This document shows, piece after piece, positions 1 to 10,503 of a DNA stretch of 51,180 bases; the stretch's first letter is position 1; each line of letters opens with the position of its first letter. The notes below the pieces were generated by a model, which saw nothing but the letters and a program-made list of their open reading frames with translations, was not told where the DNA came from and searched no databases. Source of the stretch: Saccoglossus kowalevskii (taxonomy: Eukaryota > Hemichordata > Enteropneusta > Harrimaniidae). The position numbers and the translations under genes are program-made. Location: assembly GCF_000003605.2 (NCBI RefSeq), contig NW_003142304.1:604860-656039 (forward strand). The letters are read 5' to 3'.

Positions 1-1084
1 TAGGGGTATTCAGATTTTGAAGAAATGTGCCCTGTTGCGACCACACTGGAAATTCGTTATACACATGACTGACCATGGTTTGGGTGACTTAGCGCCCAGG
101 GTACTTAGCTCACAAAATCATGATTTTTAGGGGTGGGCACCCCACCCGAAAAATAGACCAAATACAAATTTTCTTTCACCATGTGCTAGATTAGAGGGAA
201 TAGCGTGTCTTTTTTTTTGGTGGAATTAAAAATAGTTTCATCGTTCACAACACTTTTACAATGATGAAACAGAAATGATCACAAAAAATATGTATATTTT
301 ATTACAATATTATCAACATACTACCAGAACTGAATATGGAATTAAGTATTTACCGCTTTTCACAGTTAAGTGGTCATTGTCAAAGCATAGTTTACGCACA
401 ATTAACAGGTCACGGTTTACAGGTTTGATGACAATGATTTTTTTGATATTTCTAACTAAATTATTCAAGAAGTCAGTACTTAAAGTTTACTATTATAGAA
501 AAATAACTTATCCAATTTCACACATTGAACAGTGGTTGGACCACTGGACTCGCATTTAGCAAACATTTTGAGATTATTGATGTCAAAGTTTGCACACGAG
601 TAAACAAAAAACAAACAAGAACAGACACTATTTGCTGTCACATCCGTAGATATATCTTTCCATTGGAAGTACTTTTCCCCAATGTCATTATTACACATGC
701 TAGGCATATTAGCCAATGAAGCTTCAATAAAAACAAAAGCAATGTACACTTTCACCTATAGGGGAATATTTTGTTGAAGAATGTTAATTTCAACGGTGAC
801 AATTATTAAAAATGCAGCTAGGTTTACTGTTGCTGTGAATCATGATGAAAGCATCAAGTTGAGGTTGCATGATTAAGAGAATTAATGTTTTTGTACTTTG
901 GGTACATGTGTTACGAAATGAACGTAGTGGTGGGAAACTTTGACTCGCATGCAGATAACTCTTACACTGTAGAGATATCAGGTTCGACCCAAAGGAATAC
1001 ACATTAGCCCATTGTAGATAGTCCAGTCTTATTCATCCAAAGATTACGTAATCTTTCAAAACTCCCCAATAAAAACTCTTAAGG
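1..1084. other. Gene-free stretch at window start
   Basis: No convincing coding region. There is a small GC hairpin at 130-143 (GGGGTG, two-base loop, CACCCC). A Pol III B-box-like string, GGTTCGACCC, lies at 981-990 with only a poor A-box match upstream near 930. That could be a decayed tRNA-derived SINE but is too weak to annotate as one. Open frames here are short and have no recognisable family features. Confidence 0.5.
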
Positions 1085-2275
1085 CATAGCTCTATTGAAG
1101 AACAAAAATGGAGATATGACCATCAAGAACAACTACCGTCCTATTGCAATTACAACAGTAATATCAAAACTAGTGGCAGGAACACTTGCTTCTTGAGAGA
1201 TGTGAACTCTACCTCATGACTACCAGCAATCAATTTGGTTTTAAAAAGAATCATTCTACGGATTTCTGTGTTTTCGTTTTAAAAGAGCTTATTCGTCATT
1301 ATAACTCTCTCGGTAGTAATGTCTTTGTTTGTTTGTTTTCTTGATGCGTCAAAAGCTTTTGACAAAGTCAACCACCATACATCATACGATTTCTTGTGAA
1401 CTGGTAATCCTCGCGACTATTCTCTGTATCTCATGGGATGCAACAAGGGGGTGTTATGTCGCCAGTCTTATTCAATGTGTATGTGGATAACTTGAACACC
1501 CAGCTCAAAAATACCATGAGCGGGTGCCTAGTTGGCAAAACATTAATTAATAATAACCTTAGTTACGCTGATGATATGTGCCGCGCGTGATCGCGCCCTC
1601 TATCAAGGGTTTGAGAAAACTTTTACATGTTTGTGAAATCTATGCGATCCATCATGATATTGAATATAATCTTACCAAAACAAAATGTATGCACTTTTCA
1701 GGACGTCTTAAACTTGACACTTTACATGCAATTACTATATATGGTATTGACATTAACTTTATTGGGAACTTTACTCTTACCTCGGTCACGTATTGACTAC
1801 GAATTTAAATGACAGTATGGATATTGACAACCAGAGACGGTCGTTCTGCAAGAGTGCTAATTACGTAGATTCGCCAAATGCAGTTATCGTGTGAAACGTA
1901 TTTTATTTAAGACGTTTTTTTCCAATTTTTATTGCAGCCAATTGTGGAGCACTTATCGTAAATGGAACATGAACGCTCTTAGAGTATGTTATAATAATGC
2001 ATGATTCCGCAGACTGTTATCCAAGTGACTGTAGCGCTAGTACATTTCCGTGTATTTATCGTAATCTCATTTTTAAATTTAATGAACGTGGGCAGAGGTC
2101 GTCAAATCGTCTGCTTTTGAGTCTGTATAACCGTGACTCTGATATACAGTGGAAGTCAGCACTTTTCCGAGTCCAACACTGGAAAAATCAGCTGTACTAA
2201 CTTATACATTTATTTGTTTGTTCTCTTCTGTTCTGCTATGGATCTTATGATTCGAAATAAAGCAATAATAATAGC
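1085..2275 (+). mobile_element. Decayed LINE (non-LTR retrotransposon), reverse transcriptase region
   Basis: Reverse transcriptase landmarks appear in order but in different frames. The NNYRPIAI block is near 1125. The FLDASKAFDKV block (motif A) is at about 1338-1370. The HGMQQGGVMSPVLFN block (motif B) is near 1435-1475. YADDM, the catalytic motif C, is at about 1564-1578. The thumb and C-terminal part follow to about 2200. The copy ends at about 2255-2275 in an AATAAAGCAATAATAATA-type tail, typical of a LINE 3' end. No endonuclease domain is visible, so the copy is 5' truncated. Frameshifts, a deletion between motifs A and B and stops show it is dead. By general appearance it belongs to the CR1/L2/Jockey group; the clade is inferred. 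Confidence 0.8.
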
Positions 2276-5110
2276 AGAGTAAACAAACCAATCGCTGAGC
2301 CGTTGGCACGATCACATGATTACCATAATTGTGTCTCACGATTAAAGCACTGCAAAGTTGACATTACTGAATACAATTTAATAGTAAAAAATGTATTTAT
2401 AACATTTCTGCAATATATGTTTATAATGTCTACTTTAAACATGCAAGTTTTTGAACCTAAATATTGTTGTAACGTCGTGTGAACCAAATGTGCGTACGCG
2501 ATGTCGTTATGGTAACACATGACCAGTTTTTTCTGTATGAACAATTAGCCTTGCTTTTCAAGTTGTTGTTTGGTCGGTATGGGGGGGGGGGATTTTCGTA
2601 CAATTAATAACATGCAAACCCACAAGATTATGTTTTATATACATTAAAATTTGCAGCTGACATGTGGCTCGATGCTGAACTGCAGCTAGGCTCGATGCTC
2701 ATGTAACAAATATGATATAGAACAATATATTCTTCAGAATTTCATTGGCCGCTGAGTTATCTTTGAGAGTGAGAGCAACATGACGTGTTTTAATTAATGT
2801 TTCATTCTCTACCACCACCCCGCCCACTGTTCGATTAATGTGGCTGTGGGAATTCGGTTCGAATAAATCGCCACGTTTAATAAATCTCCACAGAACATAC
2901 AGCAGACTCAAGTGATCGAGTTCAAAAGAAAGTCGAAACGACTTCTTTATTCATGGATAGAACGCTGAACATTTCAACCAGTAATTACAGCAGTAGTACA
3001 AACTTCTGTATTAAAACTGTGAATGCCCTTGATGAGGGGCAAATAGGTGAATAACTTGAAAAACTATGAACTAAATTCAAATGTGGACTCCATTGAAGAC
3101 CGCCATATCCATCGAGACAAGGAATCATGGGTAACACTTGCATAATTATTAGCATGTTTGAGGTCGATTCCATTGCTCATAGGGGGTAACTCTTAATGTA
3201 CGAATACATGTAAACGATCTAACAGTGCAATAATATGGTAATTGTTAGCCAACAAACAAACACACATGTTGACCTGTGCCCCGACAATTAACAACTTATA
3301 CCATAAAGAAAACTATATAGTTGACAAATCCAGCGAGAATTGTTTTGTACAATGTACAACATCGAATAGTTTAGCTTAGCTCATCGTTCGTTCCATGTTC
3401 ATTTATAAAATTACAATATACCCCTTTGTGTAAAGTGTGACGTTTACAAGATTCGTTTGTACGAAGTCTACATCATAGTATTTCATGTATTTATTTTGTG
3501 TTTACCTTCCTCGGATCTCGCGACAAAACAAATTGGATTTAATATCGTCGAGGTGCGGGAACATCGTTAGGCAAAGGTCATGCAATGTCATACGAATCAT
3601 CATTTTCTTGTGTATTCAAATACAACATTGTTTGACCAGGTAGTTGGCCATAAACCAACTGTGTACCAAGACCAGACCTAGATGTCTACTCAGTTGGTCA
3701 TAGATCAGTTGGAAATGTTCATTAATTATGTACAATAAGGATGTAGTTACGTAATAACATATAAAACAAAATTCGATTGTGTACCTTATTTTGATAAAAT
3801 TGCGCGAATATTATTCAAATTATTAGAACAACTCGTAACAGGATACAACTAAATTAAAGCATAATAGAATTTGATATTACTCTTTAAAACCCAGCTTTTG
3901 AAATAATTCAAGACATCAAACATTACCCTATAAGTAAAATTATACAATACTTTTACCCTATGTCACCAGCCTACAATTTCTAGTTGAATCGAATTATATA
4001 TACAAGGCAAAAACACACACAAACAAGCTGCTATCTGATTGGTCTGATTGTTAAGTGTTAGGGTTGGGTAGCCAATCAGGTGCAATCTTGTGAATAATTT
4101 CGAATTGACTCATAATTCCGGGTGTGGCAACATATCGTCACCACTGGAACCAATGGTAAAAGTGTTCTAATGCTGAAAAAATGGCCATCATTCACTTAAA
4201 TACAACCATCATTTTCTCACTAAGTCTGCCCAGTTAAAATACTTACTAATACAGTGGGTCTGCCATACCCAGATGACGCTTAAGTTTCATGTACCAACAC
4301 TTATCATTAACGTTCATTATATACATATCGTGTCCATATCTGAATGTAATTAAAGGCACAAACACGCACACAAATTACAGTATGTATCAATGGCGGAACT
4401 CAAGATGACGTCATCAACACGATGGAACACACTCACACAATCTGTCCACGTTTCTAAATAAGAGTGTTGTCAAACAAATTTCTTGTGCGATTTTAAATTA
4501 TCCGGACTTTCATTCAGAAATCGCAGTTTTAAATTTATACAAGCTATAGCAATTCCGCTTTGTAAACTGAGTCAAATGGCGATAGGCACCGCAGTATAAT
4601 ACATCACCGGTCAACAACTCTTCTACGTAACCACCCAAACCAGTTTAAACTGGTTGTGACCGGTTGAAATACAGTATTCTTCATCCCTATCCACTGACTC
4701 GTTTTTATATTTTGCTACGTTAAGTTTGTCTCCGTAGGCAACCCCAGCACGTGTTACCGCTTAACACAATATGATCTATACATTACGTATGCAAACACCT
4801 ACTGTCATTTAAGTCGTTTTGTTTTTATATAAGAACCGAAGTATCCCGTCAGCCTGTCACCAGTTGACATATGTGACTACTAATCGGGTCACTAATACCT
4901 GTACAATAAAAAACTATATGCATGGACATTTCACTCAATTATGGCGACAGATGGCATTGGCATGCCTATACAATCCCAAACTTCCGATGAATTGGGGTCA
5001 TCTGATCCCGTTATCTAGAATGTTTTTCCTTCGAAATACAACAAATGATATCTGGTATACAAAAATGTTATGGTGTTCAATCTATGCAACATTTCTTCTT
5101 GGCATATAAT
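2276..5110. other. Gene-free stretch with small inverted repeats
   Basis: No supported gene. It contains a 10-G run near 2581, short CCAAC/GTTGG inverted repeats around 3645-3720, an ATTGG/CCAAT stem near 4035-4080, and the foldback at 4607-4666 annotated separately. A perfect TGACGTCA (CRE-like) occurs near 4406, with no nearby gene to attach it to. Confidence 0.5.
4607..4666. repeat. Nested palindrome (foldback)
   Basis: A perfect 18-bp palindrome, AACCAGTTTAAACTGGTT, occupies 4638-4655. It sits inside longer imperfect arms: CCGGTCAACAAC on the left pairs with GTTGTGACCGG on the right. It may be the remnant of a small inverted-repeat element; function unknown. Confidence 0.55.
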
Positions 5111-5113
5111 AAT

Positions 5114-5181
5114 AGCCGGTGGCGGTGTAATGGATAATGTGTGCTCACATAAGTGAGGATGAGTTTTCGAGTCCACGTAGT
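5114..5181 (+). mobile_element. tRNA-like SINE head
   Basis: An A-box-like TGGCGGTGTAATGG (about 5120-5133) and a B-box-like GTTTTCGAGTCC (about 5162-5173) are spaced as in a tRNA, with a short stem CTCAC/GTGAG between them. There is no good 7-bp acceptor stem and no T-run terminator, so it is not a functional tRNA gene. The best reading is the Pol III promoter head of a SINE. The LINE 3' fragment starts about 120 bp downstream. Confidence 0.4.
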
Positions 5182-5407
5182 ATTAGGGTTGGGAGAATAG
5201 GAATGATAGAGGCGATACCAAGGGACAATAACAACAATGTTGATTATGTCTAATATTCACGTCATCAACGCACATTTAATCTAAAAATCCTGATTGTGAC
5301 TGCAAACCTGCCAAGGAAATTCAAATTTACAATCGGAGAAAATATCCCGTCGATCTAATAAATATAGTCTGCCAGATATTCACATTTTAAAATTAGCCCT
5401 GGATGAA

Positions 5408-5995
5408 ATGATAACAATTAATTCAAACTGGGTAAGGAATATTAATGCTACACTGGGACATGATCTAATTAAAATAAAAAATGATCACAATATAGAAAAT
5501 TGGGACCAAATACTAAAAAAAGTAAAACTCAGACTATCTGACATTTATATTCAAAGATGGAGAGAAGAACTAAATTTTAGTGAAACCAATGAAAATAGGG
5601 GAACAAACCTGAGAACATACAAATTATTCAAAGTAAGTTATAATATGGAAAATTATTTGCAAAACATTTCAAATTTCAGCCTCAGGAAAATGCTTTCAAA
5701 ATTCCGTCTGAGTTACCACAACTTAGAAATAGAATTAGGTAGAAGAACAAAGTCCAAAATAGAATTAGAAAATAGACATTGTAATAAATGTAACATTAAA
5801 GCATTAGGAGATGAAAAACATTTCCGGCTATTTTGTACTGGCTATATAGAACAAAGAAAAAAACTGTTTGATGAGTGTGCAATAAATATTTACACAATGG
5901 ATGTGAATTCTATATTTAAAAAGATTATGGAGAATAATATAGCCTTAGCAAAATACTTAAAGAGCACAATTTTTTTTAAAAACCACAGAAAGTAA
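5408..5995 (+). pseudogene. C-terminal fragment of LINE ORF2 (zinc-knuckle end)
   Basis: 195 codons from the first ATG. The frame stays open upstream to about 5300 with no start, as expected for a 5'-truncated insertion. Residues about 95-150 carry the LINE C-terminal signature: KMLSKFRLSYHNLEIELGR, then RHCNKCN, then DEKHFRLFC, i.e. CxxC followed by HxxxxC, a presumed nucleic-acid-binding zinc knuckle. The end is basic. It is not a host gene; no reverse transcriptase motifs remain. Family assignment rests on this pattern only. Confidence 0.75.
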
Positions 5996-6128
5996 TTAAT
6001 TTATTTTTTTCTTTTCTTTTACTAACATTTTATTTTATCTCTTTTGTATTGTATGTTTTTTGTATTCTTTTGTATTTATGTTCATTACCTTCCAAAACCC
6101 CTCTGAAGGTTTTTAGTAGTGTCATAAA

Positions 6129-6208
<80 letters not shown>

Positions 6209-6216
6209 TATTATTA
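6129..6216 (+). repeat. (TTA)n microsatellite
   Basis: A nearly perfect TTA/ATT trinucleotide run of about 88 bp with one ACT interruption near the end. It forms the 3' tail of the LINE fragment just upstream. Confidence 0.9.
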
Positions 6217-6669
6217 ATATTTGTTTTTACTTTTTAAAAATTACTTTTCCATTTGTTTAATTATTTGTAATATTATTTACTCATAAAATTCGTATTCACA
6301 AAACTATGCATTTTGATAATTCAATCGTTAATTTATTTATTCGGAAATTGTAACGAAAAATATTCATACCAACAACATAAATTGGCTTGGAAACCATATT
6401 CGAGTCAAAATTGCATTCCCACTTTGCATGATCTGTAGATCTCACTGAGCACTGTAAGCTCCGACGCTTATCCAACAGAATGCTGTACTAGAATGTATAC
6501 ACGCTTTCTATAATATCGTAAAGCGGACTTGACTGATTGAAATTAAAAGTCTGTTTGAACTATTGTGATCATAATTATCAGTTCATGCTTCCTTTCACAT
6601 ATTACATAGTGGCAATGCAACTTCGAGATGTACTGCGTACAATATATAGATGCATTTTCATGCGTAATT
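6217..6669. other. Gene-free AT-rich stretch
   Basis: AT-rich sequence between the LINE tail and a MITE. No coding region, RNA gene or repeat was recognised. Confidence 0.5.
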
Positions 6670-6979
6670 TTAAAGGGCGGTTGTCGTCGCGCTGCGCATA
6701 TATGCGACATTTGTGTTGATAAACACTGATTTTCCCATAATCCAATGCGCTCTTCTAATGGAAATCAAAAGTATGAGGTTTGACCTGGGCGCGACTTGCA
6801 CTAATTACCGCCGGTGACTCCTTCGATACCTTCCAATCACCTAAAAATACCGAATTAAAGCTTGGTAACGTCTCAGTTAGTAGTAGTACCCGTTGATCTG
6901 CGCAAAGCCAAAGTCGCCATCTTTGTTTAAATGAGACCCATATATCTCGCGCATACGTGGCGCGACGACTACCGCCCTA
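6670..6979 (+). mobile_element. MITE, large form of the GGGCGG family, copy 1
   Basis: About 310 bp. The left end reads TTAA then AGGGCGGTTGTCGTCGCG; the right end reads CGCGACGACTACCGCCCT, its inverted repeat. The interior matches, in reverse orientation, the copy at 37408-37693 over its whole length. It has no coding capacity. The TTAA is kept only at the left end. TTAA target duplications are typical of piggyBac and Kolobok superfamilies; the superfamily is inferred. Confidence 0.85.
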
Positions 6980-7005
6980 CCGAACTCTAACTGCAAGTGC
7001 GGCAA

Positions 7006-7126
7006 TTAAAGCACGGTGGTCGTCGCGCAGCGCGTGTTCGAATTTCATGTAAATAATCAATGTATTTTACATGCGTTGTATACGTCGCTATGGGTCCCAC
7101 ATCTAGCAGGACGCGACGACCATTAA
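7006..7126 (+). mobile_element. MITE, small form of the GGGCGG family, copy 1
   Basis: 121 bp including TTAA at each end. The left end is GGTGGTCGTCGCGCAGCGCG-like and the right end is ACGCGACGACC, an inverted repeat with a short deletion. The interior (GTTCGAATTTCATGTAAATAA, then a TACGTCGCTATGGGTCCCA block) is shared with copies at 27336-27452 and 31868-31993 and with fragments near 7896-7945 and 42113-42180. Non-coding. Confidence 0.8.
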
Positions 7127-8215
7127 TTACTCAAATTACTCTGGTTTATCTGTTTTTTCCAGTTTAAAAAAATATGAGCTGGCTGGAGCCTTCATCCCTT
7201 GTCTATTTCTTACACTACATACCAGCCGATACCCCCCCCCCGCTCATAAAGAGTGCGTACAGTTGATCATAGTTCCTGGGCTCCCTGTGATATAATTACG
7301 CCTGATCATACGTTTGGCACTTTTCACTTCATTGTCCGAGAACAGAATATGTAAGCATCTGGATGTCATTTCTTAATACATACACCCACTATATGTAAAC
7401 TTTTCAAGTCGTATTGTCAAGAATGCATATCACAACTGGAAAATCAGCAGATAAGTATGACAGCAGATAACACCAATGTGATAATTGTATATATATATAA
7501 CAGTTACAAAATTGATCACAGTACAAAGAACGATGTAGAATGGAATCTGCCTTTTAATGTCACGTAATATACATGTACAAGTTCTTTAAGGAACATACAC
7601 ACGTTGTAAATTATATCATCACATATTACAACTATATTAATCCTATATCATTGTAGGAACTACGAAATCAAATTAATTTGGGAATATCGAGGAACAATTT
7701 TAATATTGATGTAACTGACAACATTTCGATATTTACAAAACAATGAACCACTGGTTGCACAAAGATAATGAATGACCTTTAGGAAGCAAATAGTGTTATG
7801 TGTCCATGGTGACTCGAAGGATGGTCGAATAGATTCACTAAATCTCTAAACATTCGCCGAAACTGAATGATACACTTTGCATTGGGTGGCAGAGCGTCTC
7901 AGTGTCACGCCGCGTAGTGTTTGATATGGGTCCCATACGACGCGTACAGCGCAGCTTTCCTATGTAATTTTCACCATGTGAGCAACAACATTTGTGCATT
8001 TCAGAAAATCTGTTTTTACGTCTCCATTCCAACACTAACGCGTACAACGTCTTTAAATTAAGTAATAATGCATAACATTTGATCTATTGAGGTCAAGCCA
8101 TTTCTATGCCAAATAATACATCTCCATGCAATTACCACGAAAGAAACAAATGGTCATGAGACTATTTCATTCTCTCCCTTCATCCACTGATATTTGTACT
8201 CATTGACGTACACTT
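7127..8215. other. 3' flank of glycosyltransferase gene 1
   Basis: No gene. There is a C-run near 7229. The part from about 7955 to 8160 aligns with the downstream flank of glycosyltransferase gene 4 (about 18985-19165); both contain AATTTTCACCATGTGA. This shows the duplication included the 3' side. A fragment of the small MITE, reversed (TATGGGTCCCATA and surroundings, about 7896-7945), interrupts this flank and is absent at gene 4. Confidence 0.55.
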
Positions 8216-10042
8216 TCACCGTTCACGCTGTGAGAATCGTTCTGGAACTTTAATGTTCTCCCAAGCTGGACGTACACGCTCACTGCCTATTTGCCGTACA
8301 CGCTGTGCGAATCGTTCGGGAACCTGAATGTTCTCCCAAACAGGACGCACACCGCGACGCGCATTGTTTATTTTCTTCTTATTGGGTTCAAAGAGTTTCA
8401 AATTTTCCAATTGTTCTACTTTTGTTGTGATTGGATCGTGTAAAAGTAGTTCCTGTGGAATATTGAGTTTTTCCCAATTGTGCCCTACTGTTCCCGGCAT
8501 TGATGGGCCGACTAGCTCTTCTATTCTTTCTGTAACTTGGGCAGGGTTTTTCAAATATGGACGCATATGTTTATTACTTGGACCTTGTAAAGGAAGCTGT
8601 GAAGGTATGTTGCGGTTTTCCCCATCGCGTTGCGTGTAGTGTATTGCTCCCAGCTGTACGGGACTGACTCTGTCTTCCATCTTTTGTGTAACCCGAACAG
8701 TGTTTTCCAAATTGGGATGAGTGTGTTTAACACTTGGACCATATAAAGAAAGTTGTTCGATTTCATCATCTGTTCCCATTTCTTGATGTACAGAATATCC
8801 TGGCATTTGTTGTTGTTCTTGTTGGTCACCTCTCGAATCTTTTTCAAATAAGTTGTGAGCAGTATTGATAGACACACCTCTATGATTCACTAACCTGGGA
8901 CAGATTGTACAGGTTACACTCTCTTTGTCTATAAACCAATATCCCATTTCTTTTGCACGTTGCTCTTTCGCTTCAACACCTCTATCAAGATTATTAAGAA
9001 TGACGATTGGGGCAGCCCTTTTTCTCAATTCGTAGTTACCTGGAATATACCAGGCACCAGTGATAAAATGATCACGTGAAAGCCATTCAATGTTTAAGTC
9101 TATTTCTTTGATAATATAACCTAATATGTACTGCTCCGATGGGAATTCTGCTGTTACTTGTTCTGAATCATCAAACGTTGACATGATAGTGTGGTATGTA
9201 TCACGTAGCTTATTCCATGCCGTCTTTGTTGCATCAGTGGCGTTTAGAAAAAGAAACCCAGCATTGATTGTATCACCAGTGGAATAATTGTTTGAAATCG
9301 ATATGACATCTTTATCCTTAATTTTGTAAAATTGTAGCAAAGGATTCCCAAACCATGTTGCATCTGCCTCACAAAGAAAAACTGAAATACCATTCTGTAA
9401 GAGCAAGTTGATAATATACACTCGAAAGGACATGAATTTGAAGTAAATGCCTTTGCTATAAGTCACACTTTCTGGCGTGTCATATTCAACCAATACAACA
9501 TTTAATGCTGGTCTCCAAGATTTCAGCCCCCGGTATGCCTCTGCATCTGTTGCTATGAACAAAACACGAGGTACGATGAGTAGGCACTTAATATTACATA
9601 TCCAGTTTCGAGTAAGTTGTAAGAAGTCTTCATTGAACATTTGGATTGTGACAAATCCATATTGTTCTTGAATATGGTGAGCAGCTTCGATCAACTCACC
9701 ATGATTTGGACTCTGTGGTTTAATTTCCCCCATCGTGTATTCATCCGGTGTTACTTCATTTTGTTCGTCATATGTGTATAAGATTTGTCCAGAAGCTGTG
9801 CCCTCGATCTCTCCATAAGGTTTACCTTTAGTCCATTCATCTAGACCATTATTTTCATAATTTTCTGATATATCTTGTACTCCAAATGGCCAAGGATCAA
9901 CCTGACTCATTTTTCTTAGACCTTCGTCAGTTTCATCTTCTATCATTTGAAAAGACACTTTGTGCTGTTTTGAATAAACATAAACTGCTACACCAAACAT
10001 TAAAATAGAAATCAATCGCAAGTGTAGATGAAACTTACTCAT
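8216..10042 (-). CDS. PF03407-type glycosyltransferase 1 (long form)
   Basis: 608 residues in one uninterrupted exon. Residues 1-7 are followed by a hydrophobic segment at about 8-24 (LRLISILMFGVAVYVYS), a type II signal anchor, then an acidic stem to about 110. The catalytic core (about 115-385) resembles the nucleotide-diphospho-sugar transferase family (PF03407, CAZy GT77-like). It contains NWICNIKCL, LVEYDTPES and FLCEADATWFGNP at 222-234. The EAD at 225-227 takes the place of the usual DxD metal/nucleotide-sugar motif. A CxxC (C378, C381) closes the core. Residues 385-608 are a low-complexity tail of degenerate WEN.x.IP repeats, absent from the short paralogues. Likely Golgi lumen; donor and acceptor sugars cannot be told from sequence. 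The ATG at 10042 fits the signal-anchor position. Closest relative is gene 4. Confidence 0.9.
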   Translation of the reverse strand: MSKFHLHLRLISILMFGVAVYVYSKQHKVSFQMIEDETDEGLRKMSQVDPWPFGVQDISENYENNGLDEWTKGKPYGEIEGTASGQILYTYDEQNEVTPDEYTMGEIKPQSPNHGELIEAAHHIQEQYGFVTIQMFNEDFLQLTRNWICNIKCLLIVPRVLFIATDAEAYRGLKSWRPALNVVLVEYDTPESVTYSKGIYFKFMSFRVYIINLLLQNGISVFLCEADATWFGNPLLQFYKIKDKDVISISNNYSTGDTINAGFLFLNATDATKTAWNKLRDTYHTIMSTFDDSEQVTAEFPSEQYILGYIIKEIDLNIEWLSRDHFITGAWYIPGNYELRKRAAPIVILNNLDRGVEAKEQRAKEMGYWFIDKESVTCTICPRLVNHRGVSINTAHNLFEKDSRGDQQEQQQMPGYSVHQEMGTDDEIEQLSLYGPSVKHTHPNLENTVRVTQKMEDRVSPVQLGAIHYTQRDGENRNIPSQLPLQGPSNKHMRPYLKNPAQVTERIEELVGPSMPGTVGHNWEKLNIPQELLLHDPITTKVEQLENLKLFEPNKKKINNARRGVRPVWENIQVPERFAQRVRQIGSERVRPAWENIKVPERFSQRER

Positions 10043-10367
10043 GGTAACAATGTCTGTTGATCAGTGACCGGCAAACATATGTTCCAACCGTTCCTGGAAA
10101 TTACGTATTTGAACATGTGTCCCACTAATCCCACTTAAAGGAAAACATTGCCAAATCAGTTTAATGATCATCTAAGTTTGCTATTGAGATTTTAAATTTA
10201 CATCACAATCAGTTGTCAACATCAAAGCATATATGCTCTACGTTCATATAGTGCATAATACATTTTTGTTGTGATGCAGATTGAGTCTAAATGTCATTGC
10301 CTCGAAACATTTCTTTGTATTCCCAGTGTGGAAATGAATAAGTCATTAGTCATATTTAGTAGGATAG
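10043..10367. promoter_or_regulatory. 5' flank of glycosyltransferase gene 1
   Basis: Non-coding. It aligns with the flank upstream of gene 4 (about 21000-21290): both contain TGTCCCA followed by a CTTA(A/T)AGGAAAA block, and further out CATCACAATCA. The segment therefore probably holds the promoter. In gene 4 the equivalent minus-strand block reads CCTATAAG, TATA-like; here it is CCTTTAAG, a weaker match. Confidence 0.4.
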
Positions 10368-10503
10368 TTAAAGCGAGGGAGTCGTCACCTGCGCATGCAT
10401 TACAAACAAGAGTCTACCCATGAGCCTTTGCGTTGTTGGTGTGTGTATGTAGGGGGGGGACTCAATTTTCGCGCGTGCGCAAGGGACGACACTCTCGCTT
10501 TAA
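10368..10503 (+). mobile_element. MITE of the AGCG(A/G)G family, copy 1
   Basis: 136 bp with perfect TTAA at both ends and terminal inverted repeats: AGCGAGGGAGTCGTCACC on the left, GGGACGACACTCTCGCT on the right. The interior shares CCATGAGCCTTTGCG and ACTCAATT with the copy at 35101-35232. Non-coding. The GTCGTC next to the end is also found in the GGGCGG MITEs, suggesting the same transposase mobilises both. Confidence 0.85.

Larger units (their letters stand above)
5300..6216 (+). mobile_element. LINE 3' fragment with TTA-repeat tail
   Basis: A 5'-truncated non-LTR retrotransposon. Its open frame (next entry) is the extreme C-terminal part of a LINE ORF2. It is followed by an AT-rich 3' UTR and a long (TTA)n tail at about 6129-6216, the simple-repeat tail typical of CR1/L2-like LINEs. 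It lacks the reverse transcriptase and endonuclease regions. Its coding part is intact, so it is younger than the fragment at 1085-2275. Confidence 0.75.

Noticed and set aside
2699-2911. Minus-strand 70-codon frame with a GGTTCGAAT string
   Set aside because: There is no recognisable domain; the B-box-like string lacks an A box and stem structure.
5114-5181. Functional tRNA gene
   Set aside because: A- and B-box-like strings are present but there is no 7-bp acceptor stem, the anticodon arm is irregular and no T-run terminator follows. Kept only as a SINE head.
6049-6237. Poly-leucine protein
   Set aside because: It is a translation of the (TTA)n tail of the LINE fragment, not a gene.
8328-8639. 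Plus-strand open frames inside the glycosyltransferase genes (also 9477-9671, 19215-19682, 20454-20648)
   Set aside because: They are antisense shadows of conserved minus-strand coding sequence and differ as expected from the sense constraint.
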